From positions 1 through 48,287 of the forward strand of contig JBDNJM010000056.1 in the NCBI GenBank assembly GCA_041687755.1: a stretch of DNA of 48,287 nucleotides, written 5' to 3'. Under the pieces are notes generated by a model, which was not told the origin of the DNA, made no database searches, and was given only the letters and a program-made list of their open reading frames with translations. This DNA comes from JBDNJM01 sp041687755. GTDB taxonomy: Bacteria > Planctomycetota > UBA1135 > GCA-002686595. Position 1 is the first letter of the stretch, and each line of letters begins with the position of its first letter. Made by a program: the position numbers and the translations under genes. This document shows, in pieces, positions 38,143 through 47,109 of this stretch.

Positions 38143-39792
38143 TCAGTCCCGCACGGTCAGAAGCGCCTCCGCCTCCCCCACGCGCACCTCGAGCGGCTCA
38201 CCCCCGTCGATCAGCACCACCGCAAGCGGCCCGTCGAACGCGCCCCAGACGCTGAACTCGCCGCGCGCGTTGCTCGGCATCGACACGAGGTAGGCCGGCG
38301 GCTCGTGGGCCTGACGGCCCGCCCGCACCACCGGCGAGTCGTCGAGCAGAAGCCCGCTTCGATAGAAGCGCTGGGGCACGCGGGTGCCGAACTCGGCACG
38401 ACGCGACGGCTCGCCCAAGTGATCGGAGACGACGATCCGCGCTCTGTCTCCGAACATTCGCATGCGAAAGTTCACGCTGGGCTCAGGCGACGCCGGCTCG
38501 AAGCCGTTCGCTTGGTCCGGCGTTAGCAAGCGCGCCGACCGCTGGGCGAGAGACTTGCCCCGGGCGTCCACCACTCGGCCGCTCACGATTCTAGGCAGGC
38601 TCTGGACCTCGAACACACCGAGGTCGTGCTCCCCGATCGGATCCAACGGATCCCACAGCACCACCTTGCCTGAGAACGCTGCACCGCCGCGCGCGATCCC
38701 GACCAGGTGCACCGCCACAATGTGCTGGATGTGCGCCCCCTGCAGTTTCAGCTCGAAGGCCCCGTTCTCGTCCACCACCACGCCACTGCCGTTGAGGTTC
38801 AGGCGCGGCCCCTCGATCCAAAGCGCCGGCACGCTCGCTCCTGCTGCGGCCTCCCCCAAGCTGCCGCGCAGCACTAGGTCACCCCTCTCGATCGGCAACT
38901 GCAGCACCGACGGTTCCTCGGCGCTCCCGACCCGCGGAGCAACTTGTTCCACGCGGCCGACGGGCAAGCGCGCCCAAATCGTCGAGCCCTCAAGCCTCGG
39001 ATCGACCCAGAGCTGCATCCCGCTGCGCACCTCGCGCCAACCGAGCAGCGAGTTCGGCGGCGCCAACGTCGGAAGATCCGCCCGACTGCTCGGCAACCAC
39101 TCCTTGGGCGGCATCCACGCCAGTTCGCCCGCGCCGGACACCGGAGTGCCAGCCTCGTTGACGAACTCGACGCGCCAAGCGCCGATGTCCACCGCGACGC
39201 GCGCGACTCCATCCACGAACCGCGTCCCCGCACGATCGATCCGGACACTCGGATCCTGGGTCGCAATGATCTCGAAGCGCACCGTGACCCAACTTTTCTC
39301 GTCGAGCGGCACCCCCATCGTGCTGCCCTGATCTTCGATCCACTCGCCCAGCTCGATGCGCCCTTGTTCGTCTGTCGTGTCGAGGTACTCGACCCCGCCC
39401 TCCGCCTTCGTCGTCGGCTTCACATCCACGATCCAGACCCGAATGCCTGCCAGCGGCGTCCCCCCGGGGCTCGTGAACTCGACGGCCTGAGGCGCTCGCC
39501 CTGCTGGGCTCTCTGCGGTCTCTTCCGCCACCTCCGGCTGGGTTCCGATCGAAGTGCGCCGAACCGCTTCGTTCGGCGCGGGCAGGCCAGCGCGCGCGCT
39601 GCTCGTCGCCCCCGACGCATCCAACCTGCTCGCCGTTCTCTGCGCGACGCGGCCACGCTCTCGAACCGTCACGGCCTCCTCGTCGAGCTCTCGCTGAACG
39701 GGCCACGCAAGCCACAGCGCGAGCGTGCAGGCGCAAACACCTACGACACCCAGCACGCGCAGCACTTCGCTCGTTCGGCTCTTGCGGTTCAT
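38143..39792 (-). CDS. Membrane-anchored beta-rich protein, paralog 1 of 6
   Basis: 549 residues. ATG 39792 gives MNRKSRTSEVLRV and then a helix to about residue 30; TTG 39801 is possible. An Ala/Glu-rich linker follows. Exterior blocks match the others more loosely: GTPLAGIRVWIVDVK, AWRVEFVNEAGTPVSG, EPSVLQLPIERGDLVLRGSL, FELKLQGAHIQHIVAVHLVG, GEHDLGVFEVQSLPRIVSG, and at the end GEFSVWGAFDGPLAVVLIDGG. This is the first gene of the minus-strand cluster and should be nearest the promoter. I recognise no catalytic residues. Confidence 0.75.
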   Translation of the reverse strand: MNRKSRTSEVLRVLGVVGVCACTLALWLAWPVQRELDEEAVTVRERGRVAQRTASRLDASGATSSARAGLPAPNEAVRRTSIGTQPEVAEETAESPAGRAPQAVEFTSPGGTPLAGIRVWIVDVKPTTKAEGGVEYLDTTDEQGRIELGEWIEDQGSTMGVPLDEKSWVTVRFEIIATQDPSVRIDRAGTRFVDGVARVAVDIGAWRVEFVNEAGTPVSGAGELAWMPPKEWLPSSRADLPTLAPPNSLLGWREVRSGMQLWVDPRLEGSTIWARLPVGRVEQVAPRVGSAEEPSVLQLPIERGDLVLRGSLGEAAAGASVPALWIEGPRLNLNGSGVVVDENGAFELKLQGAHIQHIVAVHLVGIARGGAAFSGKVVLWDPLDPIGEHDLGVFEVQSLPRIVSGRVVDARGKSLAQRSARLLTPDQANGFEPASPEPSVNFRMRMFGDRARIVVSDHLGEPSRRAEFGTRVPQRFYRSGLLLDDSPVVRAGRQAHEPPAYLVSMPSNARGEFSVWGAFDGPLAVVLIDGGEPLEVRVGEAEALLTVRD

Positions 39793-40152
39793 TTGGATCA
39801 AGCTCGTTGCGCCTGTGGGTCAGCAGACGCCGTGCCCAGGGGACAACGCGCGCGCCTCCAACGGCTCGCGTAGAGCACGGCTCGATGCTCGGGCCAAGTC
39901 GGCGTGGCGAGCGCGCACTCGGTCGATCGCGCCGGACCTCCAAGGTAGCAGCCGCGCTCCCTGCCCTCGCGGCGAACGCAGGGACCGGCGCGGGATCGGT
40001 GGCTGAACCGGCCGCGCGTTCGCGCCCGACCGCCGGCCGCGCGCCGCGGATGGCCCCATTCCCCTTCGCCGCACGCCCTTCACACCGGGAACCCTGCCGC
40101 TTCTACAATTCTCGCTGGCCATTGCGAACCCCTCTCGGCTACCGTTCGCGGC
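39793..40152. other. Intergenic region between the paralog operon and rnpB
   Basis: It lies between divergent units, so it should hold the promoter of the six-paralog operon (minus) and of rnpB (plus). Several short frames cross it, but none shows a recognisable protein. Confidence 0.5.
40079..40109 (+). promoter_or_regulatory. Possible rnpB promoter
   Basis: TACAAT at 40104-40109 matches a -10 box. TTCACA at 40079-40084 is one mismatch from the -35 consensus, but the 19-base spacer is wide. The start would be about 35 bases before the RNase P RNA 5' helix. Confidence 0.3.
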
Positions 40153-40546
<394 letters not shown>

Positions 40547-41015
40547 ACTCCATTTTCCCGTGGGGCCAGCGCCCCGAGGCCCGGGGGGATACGCAACTCG
40601 CGCTCGTCCCCCGCGGGACCGGGCAGCGGCTAGCGCCAGCGCTGCCCGATGCCGCCGCGGGACGACCTTTTGGCGTCCCTTCGCCCAGCCGAGCCCGCAC
40701 ACAGGCAGGCGACGCGTGGGCCTGCCCCGGGCATTGCGAGTCATCCACGCGGGATCCCCCTGGGCTGCACGCCGGAGGGCCCCTCGGCGTGCGCCAAGAT
40801 TCAAGACCCCAATATGTTGGGGTGGAGAGTTTCTCCACCGCAACCTGGCCGGGGAACGGCTCCACCGTTAGGATCCTGCGAAGAGGGTGAAGGGCCTCCG
40901 CGCGTCGGACCCACTCGCTCTTCTGACGGGTCGTCCTGGCCCGCTTGAGCCCCGACCACGGACGCGTTCCGAGTCAGGCCCAGCAATCCGGGATAACCCG
41001 CGCACCCTTCCCCCT
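40547..41015. other. Intergenic region with several hairpins after rnpB
   Basis: No gene or second RNA is recognised. Inverted repeats include GGGGC/GCCCC (40562-40575), GGGGGA/TCCCCC (40584-40612), GGGCAGCG/CGCTGCCC (40621-40647) and GGGACG/CGTCCC around CTTTTGG (40659-40679). One or more may stop rnpB transcription, though none has a good T run. The short open frames crossing it look like G+C-rich noise. Confidence 0.5.
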
Positions 41016-41756
41016 ATGGAATTCGTCTACGTTGTCCCCCGCCGGGTGCTGTTTCCGGAGGCCTACCCCCACGGGTACCGGCCCTTCGGCAGCGGCGAAG
41101 AGAGCGCGACTCTCCTCGCCCTGGCCGAGCGCGAAGGCTTTTTCGTTGAACGGGCGGTCGCTGAGACCCGGCCCGAATGGAAGCAGCTGATCCCCTACAC
41201 TCTGGTCGCAGGACCGGAGGGCGTGATGCTGATGGAGCGCACGAAAGCCGGCGGCGATGCCCGCCTGCACCACAAGCTGTCGATCGGCGTGGGTGGCCAC
41301 GTCAATCCGATCGACGCACCCGGCCTCGATGATCGACCCACTTCGGATCCCGCGGCTCGCCGCGGGCTGCTCGGACGCGCCGGACGGCGCGAACTGGCAG
41401 AGGAACTGCACCTGACGACGCTCCGCGCGAGCATTGATTCCGGTGGCGGGCCCAATGGCAGGCCCAGTAACAGTATGAGCTTGGGCGGCGCGTCCCCCGA
41501 GCCCGAACCCCGACTGTGCGGCTTGATTAACGACGAGACCAATCCCGTGGGCTGCGTCCACGTCGGACTGGTCCAGGTCCTCACCGTCGAAGACGCGCGC
41601 GTTCGCGAAGTCGATGTGTTGAAGGGCCGCTTCGCGAGTCCCGCCGAGCTCCTGGAGCTCCAGCGCGGAAACGCCAACTTCGAGAGTTGGTCAGCCCAGC
41701 TGATCGATCACCTCGACGACCTCTTGGCCATGGCCAACGAGAACGCAGGCGGCTGA
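41016..41756 (+). CDS. Nudix-superfamily hydrolase-like protein
   Basis: 246 residues from ATG 41016. Nudix proteins hydrolyse nucleoside diphosphates linked to another group. The fold is signalled by LIPYTLVAGPEGVMLMERTK, LSIGVGGHVNPID and RRELAEELHL, which supplies the REUxEExGU half of the Nudix box with its metal-binding Glu pair. The spacing between the GGHVNP block and RELAEEL is longer than the 23-residue box, with a low-complexity insert, as in a subgroup that keeps GGHxNP. HVGLVQVLTVE and ELLELQRGNANFESWS follow. The substrate cannot be predicted. It begins 470 bases after rnpB and ends 149 bases before the small protein gene. Confidence 0.75.
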   Translation: MEFVYVVPRRVLFPEAYPHGYRPFGSGEESATLLALAEREGFFVERAVAETRPEWKQLIPYTLVAGPEGVMLMERTKAGGDARLHHKLSIGVGGHVNPIDAPGLDDRPTSDPAARRGLLGRAGRRELAEELHLTTLRASIDSGGGPNGRPSNSMSLGGASPEPEPRLCGLINDETNPVGCVHVGLVQVLTVEDARVREVDVLKGRFASPAELLELQRGNANFESWSAQLIDHLDDLLAMANENAGG

Positions 41757-41905
41757 AACCGCTGCGTCGAAGGCCTGAAACGACCCCCGCGGTCGCCTCA
41801 GGAGCACCCCCTTTCGTCTGACGCCCCGAAGACCGCCAGGGAGCACTCTGTCCCGAGATATCGGGTAGTTTGCCCACGGCACCTCACTTACACCCCTAAG
41901 CACCC

Positions 41906-42139
41906 ATGGCAACTGCAACCGCTTCCGCACCCCGCGTGCTCGAGACGGAGCTCCTGTATGACATGCTCCTTGCAGCCCGCACCGCCGACGTCGCCACGCT
42001 GATGTTCAAGGACGGTCGCCGCTACCGCGGCAACCTGGTGTTCAACCAGTTCAAGGGAACCGGTCGCCTGATCAACATCGATCAGGAGCTCAGCCTCGAC
42101 TTCGAAGTCGACGAGCTGCGCGACATGAAGTTCGGCTAG
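41906..42139 (+). CDS. 77-residue conserved-looking small protein, possible Sm-like fold
   Basis: ATG 41906, with no clear ribosome site. After a short Ala/Thr start and a helix-like LETELLYDMLLAARTADV, the body VATLMFKDGRRYRGNLVF then GRLINIDQELSLDFEVDEL alternates hydrophobic residues as five short strands. A basic bend (KDGRRYRG) makes an Hfq/Sm-like or small beta-barrel fold thinkable, but the Hfq NG and YKHA motifs are missing. Coding is supported by third-position G+C and by isolation between two clear genes. I do not recognise a family. Confidence 0.55.
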   Translation: MATATASAPRVLETELLYDMLLAARTADVATLMFKDGRRYRGNLVFNQFKGTGRLINIDQELSLDFEVDELRDMKFG

Positions 42140-42484
42140 CACTTCACGCCCTTCGGGACGGCGGCGACCTCCGGGCTCGCGCTGAACCGACCCCCTCGGC
42201 GCTCGGCGTCGGGAGGCAACGAATCGTCCGCGCCGCGCTTCCGTCCCGTAGGGACTGGCGCGCGGCACTCGTTGGAGGCTGAAGTTCGCGGTGCCGTCGG
42301 CCCGAGCGATCGCGGGGGCGCCGGCCCCGATCGCACCGACCCGCCTGCGGCGATCCCCAGGTCCTCCGCGGGCGCTAGCCAAGCGCGACGGACGCGCAGA
42401 GCTGCCGCGTCCGCACCTCGCCCCGGCGCCACAGGACACGCGGCCCGAGCTGGGCACACGGTGCCGCGCCACTAGACTGTGGCG
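42140..42484. other. Intergenic region before the FG-GAP gene
   Basis: 345 bases with no supported gene. Open frames here are short and on both strands, and no promoter pair is convincing. Confidence 0.5.
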
Positions 42485-45019
42485 ATGCTCTCAGCCGCCC
42501 TGACCGCCGCCCTGCTGCTCGCCCAAGACACCGAGCTCGTCTCCAACCGGCTTGAGGTCGGCAATCCGGAAGGCTGGTGTGAGGTCTGGTCGATCCAGCC
42601 CGATGGCGGACCGATCGTGATCCCGCGCACGACCTTCTACGAGGTCGTCCCGCGCAGCCCCGCCACATCGCGCGGCCACCGCTTCCGGCTGCAGCTGCTG
42701 GAGGAACCCGACGTCCAGGTCACGGTCATCGAGCACCCCGACACCCACCAGGTGTTCCACCGGGGCAAGGACCTGCTGCTGCTGGGCCCGACCTTGCTGC
42801 CCCGCGACGTCGTTCCCGGAGAGGGCGAACCGGAGCAGCGTTCCGCCCTGCCCTGGATCGCTCGCCAGGACGGGATGGCGATCAAGGGCGAACTCGAGGT
42901 CGAGTTCGCCGAAACGAACGCCGAACTCCTCGTCGTCATCACGACCGAGCGGGTGATCCAAAGCAGCCACAGCTGGCGCCTCGCGCCGAGCCTCGACGGG
43001 GCCGCCGGTGGCGGTGGCGGTGGCGGTTTTCGAAGCGCAACCCACAGTTCGCTCGAGCGCCCGTCGCCCGCCTCGCCCCGCACCTGCGAGACGTTCAAGC
43101 TGCCCGAGCGAGCCATCGGCATGCGGCTCGACCTGCACACGAGCCCCGTCGATCAGATTTTCCTGGCGAACTCTCTGCCCGTGGTCGAGTCCGAGCCACT
43201 CAAGTTCGAGCGCGCGGCGCGCGGAGAGTTCCGTGTGGCCAGCCAGCCCACGCCACAAGAGGGCCTCACCCAGACCTTCATCGTGCGGCTGCTCTCGGGG
43301 CCGAGCCGCGTGGACGTGCCCGTGGAGCCCGAGCCCGCAGCGAGTCCGGCCCCGCTGTTCGTCGAACGCTCCGCCTTCACCGGCCTCGAGGCGATGCACC
43401 TCGAAGGCGCGGAAGATCAGCTCGATATCCGCCCGACGATGGGTTCCGGCGTTGCGATCGGTGATCTCAACGACGACGGCTGGCTCGACGTCTACGTGGT
43501 TCAGGGCAGCGGCCGCGAGGGCAGCGCTGCCCCGACCAACCGCACGTTCCTCAATGTCTCCGTCACGCGCTCAAAACTCGTCGGAGAACAAGCAAGCGTT
43601 AGCGACCTCGAAGCCGACACCTGGGAGGAAGGCCGCGGCTTCGCCGATGCGACCGACCGCGTGGGCGGCGCGGACCCGGGCGCCGGCATGGGCGCGCTGC
43701 TGTTCGATGCGACCGGCAACGGAGCCCTGGACCTCTACGTCGCCAATCGCGGCGCGGACACGTTTTGGCACGGGACGCGCGTCGAGGGCCTGCCCCGGCT
43801 CGAGGACGTCAGCGCGGCCGCAGGCGTCGGTGGCGACCTCTGGAGCGCCGGCATCGCCGCCAGCGACCCCGACCGCGACGGCGACCTCGACCTGTACGTG
43901 ACCAGCTACCTCGTCTACGACGAGTCGCTCATGCCGCCGGCCAACGAGCTGCTGCTGCGCCGCGAGGACCCGATTCCGATGCTGCCGTTCGCCTTCCCCG
44001 GCCAGCGCAACACCTACCTGCGCAACGACTCGGCCGTCGGCGTTCCGCACTTCACCGACGTCACGGAAGAGGCCGGCCTGCTCGACGAGCAGGGCCGTGG
44101 CATGCAGCCGGTCTTTTGGGACTTCGACGACGACGGGGACGACGATCTGTACGTCGCGAACGATGTCTCGATGAACGTCCTGTTCGAGAACGACGGCGCC
44201 GGCGCCTTCCGCGACATCAGCTTCCGCGCAGGCCTCGACGACCCGCGCGGCGGGATGGGGCTGGCTCTCGGAGACGTGGACTCCGATGGCGACGAGGACC
44301 TCTTCCTGACGAACTGGGAGCTCGAGACCAACGCGCTGTACCTCAACAACGTCGTCAAGAACCGCAGTGACCGACGCCGTATCGCGAGCTTCTCGGACGT
44401 GACGCCCAAGAGCGGCATGGCGCCGTGGGGCGTCGGCTACACCTCGTGGGGCGCTGAGCTCAGCGACTTCGACCTCGACGGGCACCTCGACCTCGTCATC
44501 GCGAACGGCTACACGAGCCCCGACTACGAGAGCACCGGCATCTGCGTCGGCCAGCCCAACCACCTGTTCCTCGGCGACGGCGAGGGGCACTTCGAGGCCG
44601 CCCACGAGCTGGGCGGCAGCGGGTTCTCCGAGCACCTGGCGAGTCGGTCGGTCGTGAGCTTCGACTACGACCGGGACGGTGATCTCGACCTGTTGTTCAC
44701 CGCCAACAACGGCCCGCTGCGGCTGCTCGAGAACACCAATGCCACCGATCGCGCGTGGCTGACCGTGCGGCTCGAGGGGGCGCGCTTCGACGCGGGCACG
44801 GTCGGAGCCAAGGTCGAGCTGCAGCTGGGAGAGCAGACCTTCCGACGCACGCTCCGGGCCGGCAGCAGCTACCTCGTCGGGAACCCGGCCGAACTGCACT
44901 TCGGGCTGGGCGAGCTCGAGGGCCCCGGGACCCTGACCGTGCGCTGGCCGGACGGGGAGCAGACCCAAGTGGAGGTTCGCAGCCTTTCGCGCGTCGTCGA
45001 CGTTCCGCGGCCGCGGTAG
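42485..45019 (+). CDS. CRTAC1-type FG-GAP/ASPIC-UnbV repeat protein
   Basis: 844 residues from ATG 42485 (GTG 42479 is possible). A short hydrophobic start suggests export. Residues 1-290 are unrecognised beta-rich sequence with a run of seven Gly. From about 315 come repeated FG-GAP/VCBS-type calcium-binding turns, for example GDLNDDGWLDVYVV, DPDRDGDLDLYV, FDDDGDDDLYVAND, GDVDSDGDEDLFLTN, DFDLDGHLDLVIANG and DYDRDGDLDLLFT, each with the DxDxDGxxD ligand order, so a beta-propeller is expected. The C-terminus, GAKVELQLGEQTFRRTL to TLTVRWPDGEQ, is the ASPIC/UnbV domain. Such proteins are common in Planctomycetota and are thought to be extracellular binders. No enzyme activity is known for certain. 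Confidence 0.92.
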   Translation: MLSAALTAALLLAQDTELVSNRLEVGNPEGWCEVWSIQPDGGPIVIPRTTFYEVVPRSPATSRGHRFRLQLLEEPDVQVTVIEHPDTHQVFHRGKDLLLLGPTLLPRDVVPGEGEPEQRSALPWIARQDGMAIKGELEVEFAETNAELLVVITTERVIQSSHSWRLAPSLDGAAGGGGGGGFRSATHSSLERPSPASPRTCETFKLPERAIGMRLDLHTSPVDQIFLANSLPVVESEPLKFERAARGEFRVASQPTPQEGLTQTFIVRLLSGPSRVDVPVEPEPAASPAPLFVERSAFTGLEAMHLEGAEDQLDIRPTMGSGVAIGDLNDDGWLDVYVVQGSGREGSAAPTNRTFLNVSVTRSKLVGEQASVSDLEADTWEEGRGFADATDRVGGADPGAGMGALLFDATGNGALDLYVANRGADTFWHGTRVEGLPRLEDVSAAAGVGGDLWSAGIAASDPDRDGDLDLYVTSYLVYDESLMPPANELLLRREDPIPMLPFAFPGQRNTYLRNDSAVGVPHFTDVTEEAGLLDEQGRGMQPVFWDFDDDGDDDLYVANDVSMNVLFENDGAGAFRDISFRAGLDDPRGGMGLALGDVDSDGDEDLFLTNWELETNALYLNNVVKNRSDRRRIASFSDVTPKSGMAPWGVGYTSWGAELSDFDLDGHLDLVIANGYTSPDYESTGICVGQPNHLFLGDGEGHFEAAHELGGSGFSEHLASRSVVSFDYDRDGDLDLLFTANNGPLRLLENTNATDRAWLTVRLEGARFDAGTVGAKVELQLGEQTFRRTLRAGSSYLVGNPAELHFGLGELEGPGTLTVRWPDGEQTQVEVRSLSRVVDVPRPR

Positions 45020-45110
45020 CCTGGCGCCTCCGGCTCACATCACTCCTGAGGTGACGTAGACCGCGTAGGCGCCCGGGCGCCTCCCTGCCCGCTCCACTCC
45101 CCTCCGACAC

Positions 45111-47081
45111 GTGCCCTCGCCGCCCCCCCAGCCCACCCCCGACGCCGCCCCCGGCGAGTCGGAACGCGCGCGCTCTCCCCTGCCCTGGCTCGGATGGCTC
45201 GTGCGCCTCGCCACGGGGGCGCTGGTCGGGCTCGCGCTGCTGGGGCCGATCGCGTCGGGGGACCTGTTCTGGCACCTGCGCACCGGGCACTGGATCCTGG
45301 ACGAGGGACGCCTGCCGCGCGTGGATCCCTTCAGCCACACCGCTGGGCTTGAGCCCTGGATCCTCCAGGAGTACGGCAGCCAGGTCGTTTTTGCGCTCGT
45401 CGAGCGACTCGGCGGACTCGGCGCCGTGCGCGTGTTCGGGTGCCTGCTCGCGCTCGCGCTGCTGGTGTGCGTGCAGCGCTTCGCCGCCCGCCGTCTGCGC
45501 CCGGCCTGGGCCGATCTCGCCATGGTGCTGTTCGCGGCTCTGTACGCGCTCAAGTGGGAGCTGCGGCCGCACCTGATCTCGGGCTTCTTCGCCCTGGCGA
45601 CGATTGAGCTGCTGTTCCCGCGCGGTGCGTTCTCCGATAGCGAGCGGCGACTTCCGAAGCCCAAGGCGTGGCTGGCCCTCGGCCTGCTCTCCTGCGTCTG
45701 GGTCCAGCTCCACGCCGAGGCCCTGTTCGCGCCGATCCTCGCCGCCGCCGGCTTCATCGGCGCGGCCTCGGGCGTGCTGTTCGAACGCGCCCGCCCCGGC
45801 AACCTCGCGGCCCTGCGCACCTACGCGGTCTGCTTCGTGAGCGCCCTCGGCGGCACGCTGGCTTCTCCGCTTTGGTTCGAGCCGCACTACTACGCGCTCT
45901 TCCGCCGCTCCGTGCCCGAGCAGTACATCGAAGAGTGGTTCCCCGCCTGGATCCTGCCCGGCGCGCCGCGCTTTGAGCCGGTCACCCTCGCTCTGTTCGG
46001 CCTGCTGATTGCGGGCGTCCTGGTCGCGCTGGCCGTCCAGGCCATCGAATGGCTCGGCCGCGCCCGCGGACGCCGTCGCATCGAGCTGCCGCGGCTGGCG
46101 TTCCTAGGCGCGTGCATGGTCCTGGCGCTCAAGGCCCGGCGCTTCTTCTGGCTGCTGTGGTTCCCGGCCCTGGAGCTGCTCGGGTCCGCGCTCGAGCGCT
46201 TTCCCCGGCTCGCCGCCGCCGGTCTGCTCCCGCGCCTGCTGTGCGTGCCCTTGCTAGCGCTGCTGGCCGACTCGCACTACGTCCACGGCGCCCTCGGTGC
46301 GGCGCGCGGCGGCGCCTTCGCCGACAACGTCGACAGCCGCCGCTTCCCCGTCGGCGCCGCCGGCTTCGTCGAGGCCGCCGACCTGCGCGGCAACCTGTTC
46401 CACCCCTACGAATGGGGCGGCTACCTCGGCTACATGCTGGGCGACGACAACCCCGTCTTCATCGACGGCCGTACGGTGCTGTTCGAGGACGTGATCCCCG
46501 AACGCTGGATGGCCGAGCGCGACCCCGCCGTCGCCGAACGTGTGCTGCGAGACCGCGACGTCTCCGTGATCGTGTTCCGCCGCTTCGTCGAGCGCAACGG
46601 CGGCTGGGCGCCCTGGCGACCGCCTGGGGCCGACTCCACCTGGGTGCGCGCGTACGCGGACTCAAAGGCCGAGGTCTGGCTGCGCGACGACGACTCCGGC
46701 AACGTCGAACGCCTCGCCCAACACTGGGCCGAGCGCGGAGTGCGCTTCGACCCGGCTCGGGGCTACGACGAGCTGGCGCTGCTGCTGGCCGAGCCCGCCG
46801 CCCAGGCCGAGCTGCGCCTGCTCGAGCCGGCCGTCTACGCTCGACTCCCCCACGAGCTGCTCGAGCGCGCCGCCGGCGATCGCCTCGAGCCCCTCGGGTG
46901 GCTCGACCTCGCCGCCCGCTGCGCCGAACTCAACCTCGGTCGCGCCGCACGCCACGCGCTGCTGCGCGGCATGGAAACAGCGGGCAGCGCGCCAGCTCAA
47001 ATCGACGCCCGCCTGATCGAGGCCAAGGGCCGCGGGCTGCTCCCGGCGATCCAGCAGACCGCAGCTGAACTTGGTCCTTAG
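45111..47081 (+). CDS. Polytopic membrane protein, GT-C glycosyltransferase-like
   Basis: 656 residues from GTG 45111. After a Pro/Ala-rich cytoplasmic start come about ten hydrophobic helices, the first ending in GDLFWHLRTGHWILDEGRLP, an extracytoplasmic acidic loop as in GT-C lipid-linked-sugar transferases. DPFSHTAG and EYGSQVVF follow. The C-terminal soluble part begins with NLFHPYEWGGYLGYML then PVFIDGRTVLFEDV, a block known from uncharacterised membrane proteins related to oligosaccharyltransferases and mannosyltransferases. The exact donor and acceptor are unknown, and a non-catalytic role is possible. It precedes another GT-C-like gene by 28 bases. Confidence 0.65.
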   Translation: MPSPPPQPTPDAAPGESERARSPLPWLGWLVRLATGALVGLALLGPIASGDLFWHLRTGHWILDEGRLPRVDPFSHTAGLEPWILQEYGSQVVFALVERLGGLGAVRVFGCLLALALLVCVQRFAARRLRPAWADLAMVLFAALYALKWELRPHLISGFFALATIELLFPRGAFSDSERRLPKPKAWLALGLLSCVWVQLHAEALFAPILAAAGFIGAASGVLFERARPGNLAALRTYAVCFVSALGGTLASPLWFEPHYYALFRRSVPEQYIEEWFPAWILPGAPRFEPVTLALFGLLIAGVLVALAVQAIEWLGRARGRRRIELPRLAFLGACMVLALKARRFFWLLWFPALELLGSALERFPRLAAAGLLPRLLCVPLLALLADSHYVHGALGAARGGAFADNVDSRRFPVGAAGFVEAADLRGNLFHPYEWGGYLGYMLGDDNPVFIDGRTVLFEDVIPERWMAERDPAVAERVLRDRDVSVIVFRRFVERNGGWAPWRPPGADSTWVRAYADSKAEVWLRDDDSGNVERLAQHWAERGVRFDPARGYDELALLLAEPAAQAELRLLEPAVYARLPHELLERAAGDRLEPLGWLDLAARCAELNLGRAARHALLRGMETAGSAPAQIDARLIEAKGRGLLPAIQQTAAELGP

Positions 47082-47109
47082 GCCCTGCCAAGCCCCGCCC
47101 GAACTCCCC

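Noticed and set aside
43571..44968. 465-residue minus-strand frame inside the FG-GAP gene
   Set aside because: It is a shadow of the DxDxDG repeats, giving Val/Glu/Gln runs without domain signals.
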